Of a stretch of 10,576 bases of DNA, positions 1-6,184 are shown in pieces. The stretch's first letter is position 1. Each line of letters opens with the position of its first letter. The DNA comes from Paracoccaceae bacterium (lineage in GTDB: Bacteria; Pseudomonadota; Alphaproteobacteria; Rhodobacterales; Rhodobacteraceae). The position numbers and the translations under genes are program-made. The stretch is taken from positions 1 through 10,576 of the forward strand of contig JADZAO010000086.1 in the NCBI GenBank assembly GCA_020852535.1, read 5' to 3'. The notes below the pieces were generated by a model that was not told the origin of the DNA, did not search any database, and worked only from the letters and a program-made list of their open reading frames with translations.

Positions 1-446
1 GAGATACCCAGACCAACCGCCAGCCAGTTATAACTAAACAGGATGAACGCCGCTGCAACCACCTGGACAAACATCCAGACCCCCGCCTGCCGCACCGTCA
101 CCTGACTCGAAGGAATGGGGCGACTTTTTGTCCGCGCCACAGCGGCATCAAAATCACGGTCTATAATGTCGTTCCATGTGCAGCCCGCGCCCCGCATCAA
201 AAATGCCCCCAGCGCGGTCGACATAACCAGCCAGCCATCCCAAGCCGTAAACCCGCCAGTCTGCGCCGCCGCCAGCGCCACAGCCCACCAGCAAGGCAAC
301 TGCAAAAGCCACGTTCCAATTGGCCTGTCTGCCCTGCTCAACCGCAAATAGCCCTGGGCCCACAGTGGCGCATAAACATCCACCCAGTTGCCGCACGGCG
401 CATCGGCCACCACTTTGACCTCTGGCATTTCGTTGGGTCTGACCAT
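1..446 (-). CDS. ubiA: 4-hydroxybenzoate polyprenyltransferase UbiA (partial, C-terminus beyond the window edge)
   Basis: UbiA attaches the polyprenyl tail to 4-hydroxybenzoate in the inner membrane, an early step of ubiquinone synthesis. The 148 visible residues contain the family's first aspartate-rich motif NDIIDRDFD (92-100), which binds Mg2+ and the prenyl diphosphate. Just before it comes MRGAGCTW (84-91) and just after it ARTKSRPIPS (104-113), both typical of UbiA. Hydrophobic stretches at about 45-62, 72-84 and 123-137 fit membrane helices. The protein is cut after about residue 148 of the usual 290-320. I chose the ATG at 446 because an in-frame stop lies just upstream (450-452). A second in-frame ATG at 428 (residue 7) is an alternative. 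Neither has a good Shine-Dalgarno sequence. The start is 12 bp from the divergent rsmE start, so its promoter must lie inside rsmE. Confidence 0.95.
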   Translation of the reverse strand, partial: MVRPNEMPEVKVVADAPCGNWVDVYAPLWAQGYLRLSRADRPIGTWLLQLPCWWAVALAAAQTGGFTAWDGWLVMSTALGAFLMRGAGCTWNDIIDRDFDAAVARTKSRPIPSSQVTVRQAGVWMFVQVVAAAFILFSYNWLAVGLGI

Positions 447-458
447 AACTTACAGTTC

Positions 459-1181
459 ATGTCCGATGCAAAAATTCGTCTCTATGTAGAACACCCGCTA
501 GCACAGGGGCAAGCCGTGCCCCTGAATGCCAATCAAACGCATTACCTGTTTTCCGTCATGCGCCTGACGCAAGACGACAGTGTCCTTTTGTTCAACGGAT
601 ACGATGGCGAATGGCGAGCCACGGTCAAACAGTCAAGCAAGCGTAGCGGAATCCTCATCTGCGCCGAGCAAACGCGCCCATTGCAACTCCCACCCGACCT
701 CTGGCTCCTCTTCGCACCAATCAAAAGAATACGAACCAATTTCATCATCGAGAAAGCCACCGAACTCGGCGTATCTCACATCATCCCCGTCCAGACGCGT
801 TACACCAACTCCGACCGCGTCCGTCAGGACAGGTTGCAAGCACACGCGGTCGAAGCCTCCGAACAATGTGGTGGCACCTACGTGCCAAAAGTGTCAGACC
901 TCCAGCAACTCGACCAATTACTCGCAACATGGCAAGCCAACCGCCGCATCCTATGGTGCGACGAAACCCTGACCAATACCCGCACCAGGCTTGACACCAA
1001 AGACCAAACTCCTTGGGCTATTCTGATTGGCCCCGAAGGCGGCTTCTCGGCGGACGAGGCAAAACGCCTCCGAGCCACACCGCAGATCACTCCCATCAGC
1101 CTCGGCCCTCGCATTCTGCGCGCCGATACCGCAGCCGTTGCTGCGCTAACACTCTGGCAATCGACTTTGGGCGACTGGTAA
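459..1181 (+). CDS. rsmE: 16S rRNA (uracil1498-N3)-methyltransferase RsmE
   Basis: RsmE is a SPOUT-class SAM-dependent enzyme that methylates N3 of U1498 in 16S rRNA of the 30S subunit. The protein has 240 residues, the usual length. The N-terminal PUA-like part (about 1-75) includes HYLFSVMRL and LLFNGYDGEW. The C-terminal knot domain carries EKATELG (98-104), the SAM-loop motif ILIGPEGGFS (188-197) and SLGPRILRADTA (214-225), all hallmarks of the family. The ATG at 459 has no obvious Shine-Dalgarno sequence, and the start region is shared with the upstream DNA of divergent ubiA. No start further upstream gives family-like sequence. It is followed by gshA in the same direction after 176 bp, a gap that holds a hairpin, so co-transcription is possible but unproven. 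Confidence 0.95.
   Translation: MSDAKIRLYVEHPLAQGQAVPLNANQTHYLFSVMRLTQDDSVLLFNGYDGEWRATVKQSSKRSGILICAEQTRPLQLPPDLWLLFAPIKRIRTNFIIEKATELGVSHIIPVQTRYTNSDRVRQDRLQAHAVEASEQCGGTYVPKVSDLQQLDQLLATWQANRRILWCDETLTNTRTRLDTKDQTPWAILIGPEGGFSADEAKRLRATPQITPISLGPRILRADTAAVAALTLWQSTLGDW
504..524. repeat. Perfect 8-bp inverted repeat, 5-bp spacer, inside rsmE and upstream of ubiA
   Basis: CAGGGGCA (504-511) and TGCCCCTG (517-524) are exact reverse complements around a 5-base spacer. The element lies in codons 16-22 of rsmE and about 60 bp upstream of the ubiA start, where a ubiA promoter or operator would have to sit. Within rsmE mRNA it could form a stable hairpin near the 5' end. It may also be a coincidence of coding sequence. 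Confidence 0.35.
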
Positions 1182-1205
1182 TAATCTACCCCAAAACCAC
1201 AACCA

Positions 1206-1235
1206 CTGTGTACCGTCGGCGTAAGGTAGTCACAG
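1206..1235 (+). other. Hairpin downstream of rsmE
   Basis: CTGTGTACC (1206-1214) can pair with GGTA (1225-1228) and CACAG (1231-1235), leaving a 2-base bulge and a 10-base loop. It begins 25 bases after the rsmE stop. There is no T-run after it, so it is not a textbook intrinsic terminator. It may be a 3' stabilising or Rho-linked hairpin. Confidence 0.35.
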
Positions 1236-1293
1236 CGAGAACTTTCGTCTTTAGCGGCCTCTCACAGATCATCTGACGCCGCGCTAACCACCC

Positions 1294-1312
1294 TTGACTT
1301 CGCCCTTAGGGC
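1294..1312 (+). promoter_or_regulatory. Possible gshA promoter -35 box overlapping a short palindrome
   Basis: TTGACT (1294-1299) matches a -35 box and is followed by GCCCTTAGGGC (1302-1312), a perfect 5-bp inverted repeat around one base. That is a plausible operator position. No good -10 hexamer follows at 16-18 bp, so this is tentative. It lies 46-64 bp upstream of the gshA start codon. Confidence 0.25.
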
Positions 1313-1357
1313 AAAGCACGTCATGGGTCCCGTATTAAACTTACCGGAGCGTCTCTC

Positions 1358-2704
1358 ATGTCGATACCCCAATCCGGTGACGGAACAATAGAACACTTCG
1401 AAAAACTCGCCGAGATGTTGGAGCAGGGCAGCAAATCCAAATCCGATTGGCGCATCGGGACCGAACATGAAAAATTTGGTTGGATCACCGCTACCCGCCA
1501 ACCCCTACCCTATGATGGCCCTGCATCAATCAACACGCTCTTTCGCGAACTCACCTCTCGCTACGGCTGGACTCCAGTGCACGAAGACGAAAACACCATT
1601 GGCCTCACCCGCAACGGAGCCAACATCAGCCTCGAACCGGGCGGACAATTCGAACTATCTGGTGCCCCCATGGAAACCGTCCACGAAACCGCGGCCGAAC
1701 TGCAAAATCATCTGAGCGAAGTTGCCAGCATCGCAACCCCCCTCGGAATCAAATTCATGGGTATTGGTACGGCCCCCGAATGGCGGCATGAAGACATGCC
1801 CGTCATGCCTAAGGGACGCTACCGCTTGATGACCGATTACATGGGCCGTGTCGGCACCCACGGCACTCAAATGATGTACCGCACATCGACCGTACAAGTT
1901 AATCTCGACTACTCTTCCGAAGCAGACATGGTTAAAAAACTGCGCGTCTCGCTAGCCCTACAGCCGGTAGCGACCGCCCTCTTTGCCTCCTCACCCTTCT
2001 TCGACGGCAAACCCAACGGACACAAATCATGGCGCTCACGCATCTGGCGCGGCTTGGATAACAGCCGAACCGGCATGCTCCCCTTCGCCTTCGACCAAGG
2101 CTTCGGCTTCCAGCAATATGTCGACTGGATTCTCGATGTACCAATGTATTTTGTCTACCGTGACGGTAAATACATCAACGCCCTAGGCCAGTCTTTCCGC
2201 GCCTTCCTGCGCGGCGAACTCCCCGCCATGCCAGGAGAAAAGCCGACCCTGTCCGACTGGGCCAACCATATAACGACCGTCTTTCCCGAAGTCCGTATCA
2301 AAAAATACATCGAAATGCGCGGTGCCGATTGCGGCGACCAAGCCCATATCGTGGCCCTCCCTGCCTTTTGGGTCGGAATCATATATGACCAGACTACGCT
2401 GGATGCAGCATGGGACCTCGTCAAAGACTTCGACGCCGAAACCCGCGAGGCGCTCCGCGTGGCAGCCTCCGTTCAGGGCCTAGAAGCCGAAGTGAATGGC
2501 ATCAAGATGATCAACCTCGCACGCGCCGCCGTGGACCTGTCACAGGCCGGTCTCACCGCCCGCGGCAAAGGCGAAGAGATATATCTCGCTCCCCTCGTCG
2601 AAGCCATCAAGACCGGGAAAACACAAGCTGACCGCTGGCTCGACCTTTACAACGGCCCATGGAATCAAAGCCTCGCACGCCTTTACGAAGCCTCTAGCCT
2701 CTAA
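1358..2704 (+). CDS. gshA: Glutamate--cysteine ligase, plant/alphaproteobacterial type (GCS2 family)
   Basis: This enzyme ligates L-glutamate and L-cysteine with ATP, the first and usually limiting step of glutathione synthesis, in the cytoplasm. The 448 residues match the plant-like family of alphaproteobacteria: WRIGTEHEKFG (31-41), SLEPGGQFELSGAP (91-104), MPKGRYRLMTDYM (150-162), VQVNLDY (179-185), ALQPVATALFA (200-210), GHKSWRSRIW (221-230) and DVPMYFVYRDGKY (260-272). The ATG at 1358 has GGAG 9 bases upstream (1345-1348). Odd points: only one cysteine (C325) is present. The family positions HQTC and RRLC, which form a regulatory disulfide in the plant enzyme, are A112 and V332 here. The usual GGPWRRLC stretch reads CGDQAHIV (325-332). 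The reading frame is intact through this segment, so it is a substitution and not a frameshift. Confidence 0.93.
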   Translation: MSIPQSGDGTIEHFEKLAEMLEQGSKSKSDWRIGTEHEKFGWITATRQPLPYDGPASINTLFRELTSRYGWTPVHEDENTIGLTRNGANISLEPGGQFELSGAPMETVHETAAELQNHLSEVASIATPLGIKFMGIGTAPEWRHEDMPVMPKGRYRLMTDYMGRVGTHGTQMMYRTSTVQVNLDYSSEADMVKKLRVSLALQPVATALFASSPFFDGKPNGHKSWRSRIWRGLDNSRTGMLPFAFDQGFGFQQYVDWILDVPMYFVYRDGKYINALGQSFRAFLRGELPAMPGEKPTLSDWANHITTVFPEVRIKKYIEMRGADCGDQAHIVALPAFWVGIIYDQTTLDAAWDLVKDFDAETREALRVAASVQGLEAEVNGIKMINLARAAVDLSQAGLTARGKGEEIYLAPLVEAIKTGKTQADRWLDLYNGPWNQSLARLYEASSL

Positions 2705-2713
2705 AGCTTTCTC

Positions 2714-2755
2714 TGAGGCAGGGGCAACGCATTGCACCAGCCGGTTTTTGCCTCA
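2714..2755 (+). repeat. 7-bp inverted repeat just after gshA
   Basis: TGAGGCA (2714-2720) and TGCCTCA (2749-2755) are exact inverted repeats 28 bases apart. A small GCAA/TTGC hairpin (2724-2735) lies in the loop. It starts 10 bases after the gshA stop and could be part of its 3' end. No T-run follows on the plus strand, so intrinsic termination is not shown. Confidence 0.25.
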
Positions 2756-2793
2756 AAAATCGGTACAAAATCTGCACTGAACTTCGAACTGCC

Positions 2794-2825
2794 AAAAAAA
2801 AGGCCCGCAGATCACTCTGCGGGCC
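2794..2825 (-). terminator. Intrinsic terminator of the F0 operon
   Basis: Read on the minus strand, GGCCCGCAGA and TCTGCGGGCC form a perfect 10-bp GC-rich stem (2802-2811 with 2816-2825) with a 4-base loop, followed by eight T residues (2794-2801 as A on plus). It begins 22 bases after the atpF stop. On the plus strand the same stem is not followed by T, so it does not clearly stop gshA transcripts. Confidence 0.92.
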
Positions 2826-2847
2826 ACTTGAAGAATATCACCAAACA

Positions 2848-3402
2848 TCAGCGCATCTTAGCATCCACCTGCGCGATAGCTGCATCAATGGAAGCTACGG
2901 CGGCCTCGGCAGTCATCTGCTTGGCCAAAACATCGCCTGCAGCTGCCACGGCGACCGAAATCGCCTTATCCTTAACCGCAGAGATGGCAGACTGCTCAGC
3001 CGATAAAATTTGTTCTTCCGCCGCAGAAACCCGCCGTGCAATCGCCACCTGAAGATCGGCCTTGATCTGCGCCGCAGCCGCCATCGCTTCTTCCTTAGCC
3101 GAATCCACGATGCGCTTCGACTGCTCGGTCACATCCTTTTGCTTGCGCTCGTAGGATGCCAACAGTGCTTTTGCCTCTTCACGAAGCGCACGCGCTTCGT
3201 CGAGTTCGGCCTTAATCTGCATCGCGCGCGTATCCAAAAGATTGGCAATCTTTAAGGGAACCTTTGCGTAAAGCAGAATAGCAACAAAGACGAGAAAGGA
3301 CAACAACACCACAAAATTAGTGTTGTGCAACGAGAAAAACCGACCACCAGATGCGAAAACTGGCGACGTCATCAACGTCATTAAAACAATGAGTTTCTTC
3401 AT
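2848..3402 (-). CDS. atpF: ATP synthase F0 subunit b
   Basis: Subunit b is half of the peripheral stalk that holds F1 static against the rotating c-ring. The protein has 184 residues. A hydrophobic N-terminus ending VFASGG (15-20) resembles a signal peptide, as in related alphaproteobacterial b subunits. A membrane helix spans about 28-46, followed by a long Ala/Lys/Glu-rich helix to the C-terminus that would form the coiled coil. The start ATG has AGGA 7 bases upstream. It begins 4 bases after the stop of atpF' and is the last gene before the operon terminator. The companion b' gene upstream supports a heterodimeric b/b' stalk. Which copy is called b and which b' rests on gene order and the N-terminal sequence. 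Confidence 0.93.
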   Translation of the reverse strand: MKKLIVLMTLMTSPVFASGGRFFSLHNTNFVVLLSFLVFVAILLYAKVPLKIANLLDTRAMQIKAELDEARALREEAKALLASYERKQKDVTEQSKRIVDSAKEEAMAAAAQIKADLQVAIARRVSAAEEQILSAEQSAISAVKDKAISVAVAAAGDVLAKQMTAEAAVASIDAAIAQVDAKMR

Positions 3403-3406
3403 CGCC

Positions 3407-3952
3407 TTATCCTTTCAGACGGGCAGAAACCGCCGCATTCACACTTGCAGCGTCAGCCTTACCACCCAATGCCGAGACCAACTCCTTGGCGGTATTCTTG
3501 GCGACTGCGGTAACAGCCTCCAAAGCACCAGCGCGGATCTCATTGATACGTTTTTCAGACTCAACCACCTTGGCCGCGATTTTGGCATCCGCCTTAGCGG
3601 TCGCCTTGTCGAGGTCCTTTTGGATATCGGCGCGTGCCTGACCCACGATCTTCGCGGCCTCGACCCGCGCACGAGCCAAAGCGTCGTTATAGGCGGCTTC
3701 CGCCAGCACAGCCTTTTGCTTAAGCTTTTCCGCTGTCTCGAGATCGTTTGTAATCACGCCCTTACGCTCGGCAAGAACGCCCCCGATGCGTGGAAGCGAT
3801 ATCCGCGTCATGACAAAATAGATCACAACAAGCGTAACCGCGAGCCAGAAAATCTGGTTTGGAAAGGTTGAGAAGTCTAGCTGAGGCATACCCGCCGAAC
3901 CCGCTCCATGTGCGGCGCCGGCTGCTTCTTCCACCGTTGTTTCGGTCACCAT
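3407..3952 (-). CDS. atpG: ATP synthase F0 subunit b' (second peripheral stalk subunit)
   Basis: This is the b' subunit, named atpF', atpX or atpG in different genomes, which pairs with b in the peripheral stalk of photosynthetic and alphaproteobacterial ATP synthases. The 181 residues start with an Ala/Gly-rich hydrophilic stretch (1-22). LDFSTFPNQIFWLAV (25-39), typical of b', leads into a membrane helix at about 33-49. The rest is a charged helix with many Ala, Lys and Glu residues. GGAGG lies 5 bases upstream of the chosen ATG. Another ATG at 3957 is out of frame. An 82-bp gap with a hairpin separates it from atpE upstream. The downstream atpF follows after 4 bases. Confidence 0.92.
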   Translation of the reverse strand: MVTETTVEEAAGAAHGAGSAGMPQLDFSTFPNQIFWLAVTLVVIYFVMTRISLPRIGGVLAERKGVITNDLETAEKLKQKAVLAEAAYNDALARARVEAAKIVGQARADIQKDLDKATAKADAKIAAKVVESEKRINEIRAGALEAVTAVAKNTAKELVSALGGKADAASVNAAVSARLKG

Positions 3953-3982
3953 GTCATCCTCCGTCGGCCCCTACAACTTGGA

Positions 3983-4013
3983 AGGGGAGCATGGGAAAAA
4001 CCCGCGCACCCCT
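3983..4013 (-). other. Hairpin between atpE and atpF'
   Basis: AGGGG (3983-3987) pairs with CCCCT (4009-4013). Inside it GC (3989-3990) pairs with GC (4006-4007), and GGG (3993-3995) with CCC (4001-4003), around a 5-base loop. In the minus-strand mRNA the loop is five U residues. It sits 22 bases after the atpE stop with no T-run after it, so it is more likely a processing or 3'-protecting hairpin, or a partial attenuator, than a full terminator. This could help explain how the multicopy c subunit is made in excess. Confidence 0.5.
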
Positions 4014-4034
4014 CTTGTCAGGATGCGTCGGAAA

Positions 4035-4274
4035 TCAGACTGCAAACATGAGCAGCAGAGCGACGAGGAACGAAAAGATCCCTAGAGCTTCTGCAAAGGC
4101 AAGACCGATGAACAGCGTAGCCGTTTGCGAACCGGCAGCCGACGGGTTGCGCAGGGCACCCGCGAGAAAGTTTCCGGCAACGGCGCCAACGCCGATAGCG
4201 GCTGCGCCCGAACCGATGGCGGCCAGACCGGCGCCGATGAATTTGCCCATAGCGGCTGCAGCGACGAGTTCCAT
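4035..4274 (-). CDS. atpE: ATP synthase F0 subunit c (c-ring proteolipid)
   Basis: Subunit c forms the membrane rotor ring that carries protons. The protein has 79 residues in two membrane helices (about 12-38 and 50-77). They are joined by the polar loop R42-N43-P44 that contacts gamma and epsilon. The glycine-rich first helix (GAGLAAIGSGAAAIGVGAVAG, 14-34) is typical. The proton-carrying acid is E62 in AFAEALGIF, as is usual in alphaproteobacteria. I chose the ATG at 4274 because GGAG lies 7 bases before it and the next residues fit the family. The open frame runs 32 codons further upstream but that part is not c-like. It lies between atpB and atpF'. Confidence 0.96.
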   Translation of the reverse strand: MELVAAAAMGKFIGAGLAAIGSGAAAIGVGAVAGNFLAGALRNPSAAGSQTATLFIGLAFAEALGIFSFLVALLLMFAV

Positions 4275-4332
4275 AAGTATCTCCTTGACGATGGATGTTC
4301 GTGTTGTTGTTAGAACTGAAAAGCGTTGACCC

Positions 4333-5106
4333 TTAGTGGGCCGGATGCAGAGCATCCTTAAGATAAACACAAGTCAGGATGGTAAAGACGTAAGCTTGAA
4401 TGAAAGCGACAAGCACTTCCAAACCATAAATCGCCGTGATCGCCAACACTGAAACAGGCGTGACCACGATGCCAATCCCCGAAATCAAGATCATCGGTGC
4501 GAAGGCGGCAAATACTTTGATCACAGCGTGACCGGCCATGATGTTGCCCGCAAGACGGATCGAATGGCTGACCGGACGAACAAAGTAGGAAATCAATTCG
4601 ATCACCGCGATGATCGGACGCAGCACCAAAGGAGCGTCCTTCATCCAAAACAGACCGAGAAAATGCGCGCCGTTCAGCACAAAGCCCAGCACAGTGACGC
4701 AAATAAACACGCCAAAGCCCAAGATCGCTGTCACTGCGATATGCGAGGTCGGAGTGAACGAACCGGGGATCAAACCTAGAAAATTTGAGAAAAGAATGAA
4801 CAGGAAGACGGTAAAAATATAGGGAAAATACTTCACGCCCTCACAGCCCGCCACATCCTCAACCATCTTATAGATGAATCCATCAGCAAGCTCGGCCACC
4901 GATTGAACACGGGTCGGGATTACCGAACGGCCACGGGTACCAAAAACAAAAAGGCCAACAATGCAAAACACGGCCAGCGCCATCCACAACGTCACATTCG
5001 TGGGCGTGTACCACTGGATCGGATTCTCCCCGAACAACGAATAAATCTTAAACTGGTCGAGCGGATGAAACACCAGTCCGCCTTCACTTTGTGCTTCCGC
5101 TGCCAC
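4333..5106 (-). CDS. atpB: ATP synthase F0 subunit a (proton channel)
   Basis: Subunit a provides the proton half-channels at the face of the c-ring. The 257 residues carry five to six membrane helices. The essential arginine is R184 in HSIRLAGN (181-188), equivalent to Arg210 of the E. coli protein. LIPGSFTPTSHIAVTA (112-127), LRPIIAVIELISYFVRPVSH (162-181) and YVFTILTCVYLKDALH (239-254) are further family signatures. I chose the GTG start at 5106: it stands 2 bases after the atpI stop, has GAGG 10 bases upstream, and begins AAEAQSEGGLVFHPLDQF as in related proteins. The frame stays open another 70 codons upstream, but that stretch overlaps atpI and does not look like subunit a. Confidence 0.95.
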   Translation of the reverse strand: MAAEAQSEGGLVFHPLDQFKIYSLFGENPIQWYTPTNVTLWMALAVFCIVGLFVFGTRGRSVIPTRVQSVAELADGFIYKMVEDVAGCEGVKYFPYIFTVFLFILFSNFLGLIPGSFTPTSHIAVTAILGFGVFICVTVLGFVLNGAHFLGLFWMKDAPLVLRPIIAVIELISYFVRPVSHSIRLAGNIMAGHAVIKVFAAFAPMILISGIGIVVTPVSVLAITAIYGLEVLVAFIQAYVFTILTCVYLKDALHPAH

Positions 5107-5108
5107 GG

Positions 5109-5441
5109 TCAGTCTTCCTCTTTCTTGGCAGCCGTCGCCGCCGTCTGTTCCCGCACTTCTTGAGCCGATCGCAACATGGTTTTTACCCCCGCCGCCAATC
5201 CCGCCACCATAAAGAGCACCAAAAACACAGGTGTGGTCCCCAAAAGAGTATCCATCCCATATCCGATGCCAAAGCCAATCACAAAACCGGCCACAAGCTC
5301 TATGACCATCCGCCACGCCAATTGCGCCTGCGAATAGTCTTGTTTCTGGGAGCCCCTACGCGGCTCTTCGGCCACCTTCTTAGCCGCAGCTATCCGTTTT
5401 GCAAGCGCATCAAGACACTCTTGATCAGGTTCTTCCGCCAC
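5109..5441 (-). CDS. atpI: F0F1 ATP synthase assembly protein AtpI
   Basis: AtpI is a small membrane protein of atp operons that helps assemble or stabilise the c-ring and has been linked to Mg2+ transport. The 110 residues have a charged, Lys/Glu-rich N-terminus (1-42), two membrane helices (about 45-63 and 71-89) and a charged tail ending KKEED. The signature LVAGFVIGFGIGYGMD (49-64), glycine-rich and followed by an acidic residue, fits the family. The start is GTG at 5441, with GGAG 8 bases upstream. It is first in the operon and only 2 bases from atpB. The operon promoter lies 28-56 bp upstream, leaving a short 5' untranslated region. Confidence 0.88.
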   Translation of the reverse strand: MAEEPDQECLDALAKRIAAAKKVAEEPRRGSQKQDYSQAQLAWRMVIELVAGFVIGFGIGYGMDTLLGTTPVFLVLFMVAGLAAGVKTMLRSAQEVREQTAATAAKKEED

Positions 5442-5468
5442 GGCGCACTCTCCAGATCCATCACACCC

Positions 5469-5497
5469 TAGTTACGAAGCGCACCCCAGCAAGTCAA
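5469..5497 (-). promoter_or_regulatory. Sigma70-type promoter of the F0 operon
   Basis: On the minus strand, TTGACT (5497-5492) and TAACTA (5474-5469) are separated by exactly 17 bases. The start of transcription would fall near 5462, about 20 bases before the atpI GTG. It is the only good promoter match found upstream of the operon. Confidence 0.75.
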
Positions 5498-5571
5498 GCC
5501 GCGAATCCCGCCCTGAAAAACAAGACAAATATCTGATTTCATGTAGCTTAAAGAAAGCCACCACACACCTG

Positions 5572-5595
5572 CGCGGCGGTATTTTCCGCGTTTTT
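5572..5595 (+). terminator. Terminator-like element with no gene upstream
   Basis: CGCGG (5572-5576) can pair with CCGCG (5586-5590), or GCGG (5576-5579) with CCGC (5586-5589). Either stem is followed by TTTTT (5591-5595) on the plus strand. No plus-strand gene precedes it within the atpI-arsR gap. It could end an unannotated small RNA or antisense transcript, or be chance in a short GC-rich patch. Confidence 0.25.
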
Positions 5596-5622
5596 CTCAA
5601 AAGCGCATATTCAACCATTCAG

Positions 5623-5651
5623 TTGACGATCCCGCACTCCCCCGCCAATAT
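5623..5651 (+). promoter_or_regulatory. Promoter of the ArsR-type gene, predicting a leaderless mRNA
   Basis: TTGACG (5623-5628) and CAATAT (5646-5651) are 17 bases apart on the plus strand. Transcription would start at about 5658-5659, on or next to the ATG at 5659. The TTG of this -35 box is also an in-frame possible start codon, but it has no ribosome binding site. Confidence 0.5.
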
Positions 5652-5658
5652 CCGGCCC

Positions 5659-6012
5659 ATGCCCACCAATCTCGACACCGTCTTCGCCGCCCTCGCTGAT
5701 CCGACACGCCGGTCTATTTTGACCATGCTGCTCGAAGACGACATGACCGTAACCGACGTGGCCGAACCTTTCCACATGTCCCTCGCCGCCATCTCAAAAC
5801 ACCTCACAGTGTTGGTCGAAGCAAGACTGATCACACAGGAAAAACGCGGTCGCGTAAAATGGTGTAAACTAGAACCCGACGCGCTACAAACAGCCTCAGT
5901 CTGGATGCAAAGTCTCGGCCAATTCGATCCGCTGGACCTTGATGCCTTCGAACGTTTTTTGGAAACCGAACTTGAAGCCGAGAAGAGGATCAGCCCACCG
6001 AAAGATATTTGA
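5659..6012 (+). CDS. ArsR/SmtB-type winged-helix transcriptional regulator
   Basis: This is a 117-residue DNA-binding repressor-type protein. It opens with DTVFAALADPTRRSILTMLL (6-25), the usual first helices of the family. The helix-turn-helix follows, with MTVTDVAEPFHMSLAAIS (29-46) and recognition helix at about 41-54 (SLAAISKHLTVLVE). The wing is around RGRVKWCKLEP (63-73). The metal-site motif ELCVCDL of arsenic and zinc sensors is absent, so it is unlikely to sense metals that way. Its closest type by pattern is the ArsR regulator often paired with an SRPBCC/AHSA1 gene, but no such partner follows here. I chose the ATG at 5659. A TTG 12 codons upstream (5623) is possible but coincides with the likely -35 box. 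No Shine-Dalgarno sequence precedes either start. Its target is unknown. Confidence 0.85.
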   Translation: MPTNLDTVFAALADPTRRSILTMLLEDDMTVTDVAEPFHMSLAAISKHLTVLVEARLITQEKRGRVKWCKLEPDALQTASVWMQSLGQFDPLDLDAFERFLETELEAEKRISPPKDI

Positions 6013-6057
6013 AAAAGGAAAGAAAAAAAGGTGCAACCAGATTTCCCCGCGCCGTAA

Positions 6058-6074
6058 CCGCACTACCCGTGCGG
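6058..6074 (+). terminator. Weak hairpin after the ArsR-type gene
   Basis: CCGCAC (6058-6063) and GTGCGG (6069-6074) form a 6-bp stem with a 5-base loop, 45 bases after the stop codon. The sequence after it (CTCCAAATTT) is only mildly T-rich, so termination is uncertain. Apart from this hairpin and the rpmE terminator, the 172-bp gap between the two convergent genes shows only a purine-rich run near 6011-6031. Confidence 0.35.
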
Positions 6075-6134
6075 CTCCAAATTTAGAACGGGCCCAGTCA
6101 CGAAGGCTGCCTCAAACTCCACACGCGCCAAACG

Positions 6135-6161
6135 AAAAAGGGCGCACCCAACGGTACGCCC
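6135..6161 (-). terminator. Intrinsic terminator after rpmE
   Basis: On the minus strand GGGCGTACC (6161-6153) pairs with GGTGCGCCC (6148-6140) over nine pairs, one of them G-U, around a 4-base loop. TTTTT follows (6139-6135). It starts 23 bases after the rpmE stop and closes the ffh-to-rpmE cluster. The mismatch would be C-A on the plus strand, so the element is directional. Confidence 0.9.
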
Positions 6162-6184
6162 TTCCCGTATCGCAACTATCTTAA

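Noticed and set aside
2719..2727. CAGGGGCAA shared with the palindrome in rsmE
   Set aside because: Only nine bases match, and here there is no mirrored arm, so it is likely chance.
4333..5316. A longer atpB reading frame beginning inside atpI
   Set aside because: The 70 extra residues are Gly/His-rich antisense-style sequence unlike subunit a. A GTG with a good ribosome binding site 2 bases after atpI gives the correct family N-terminus.
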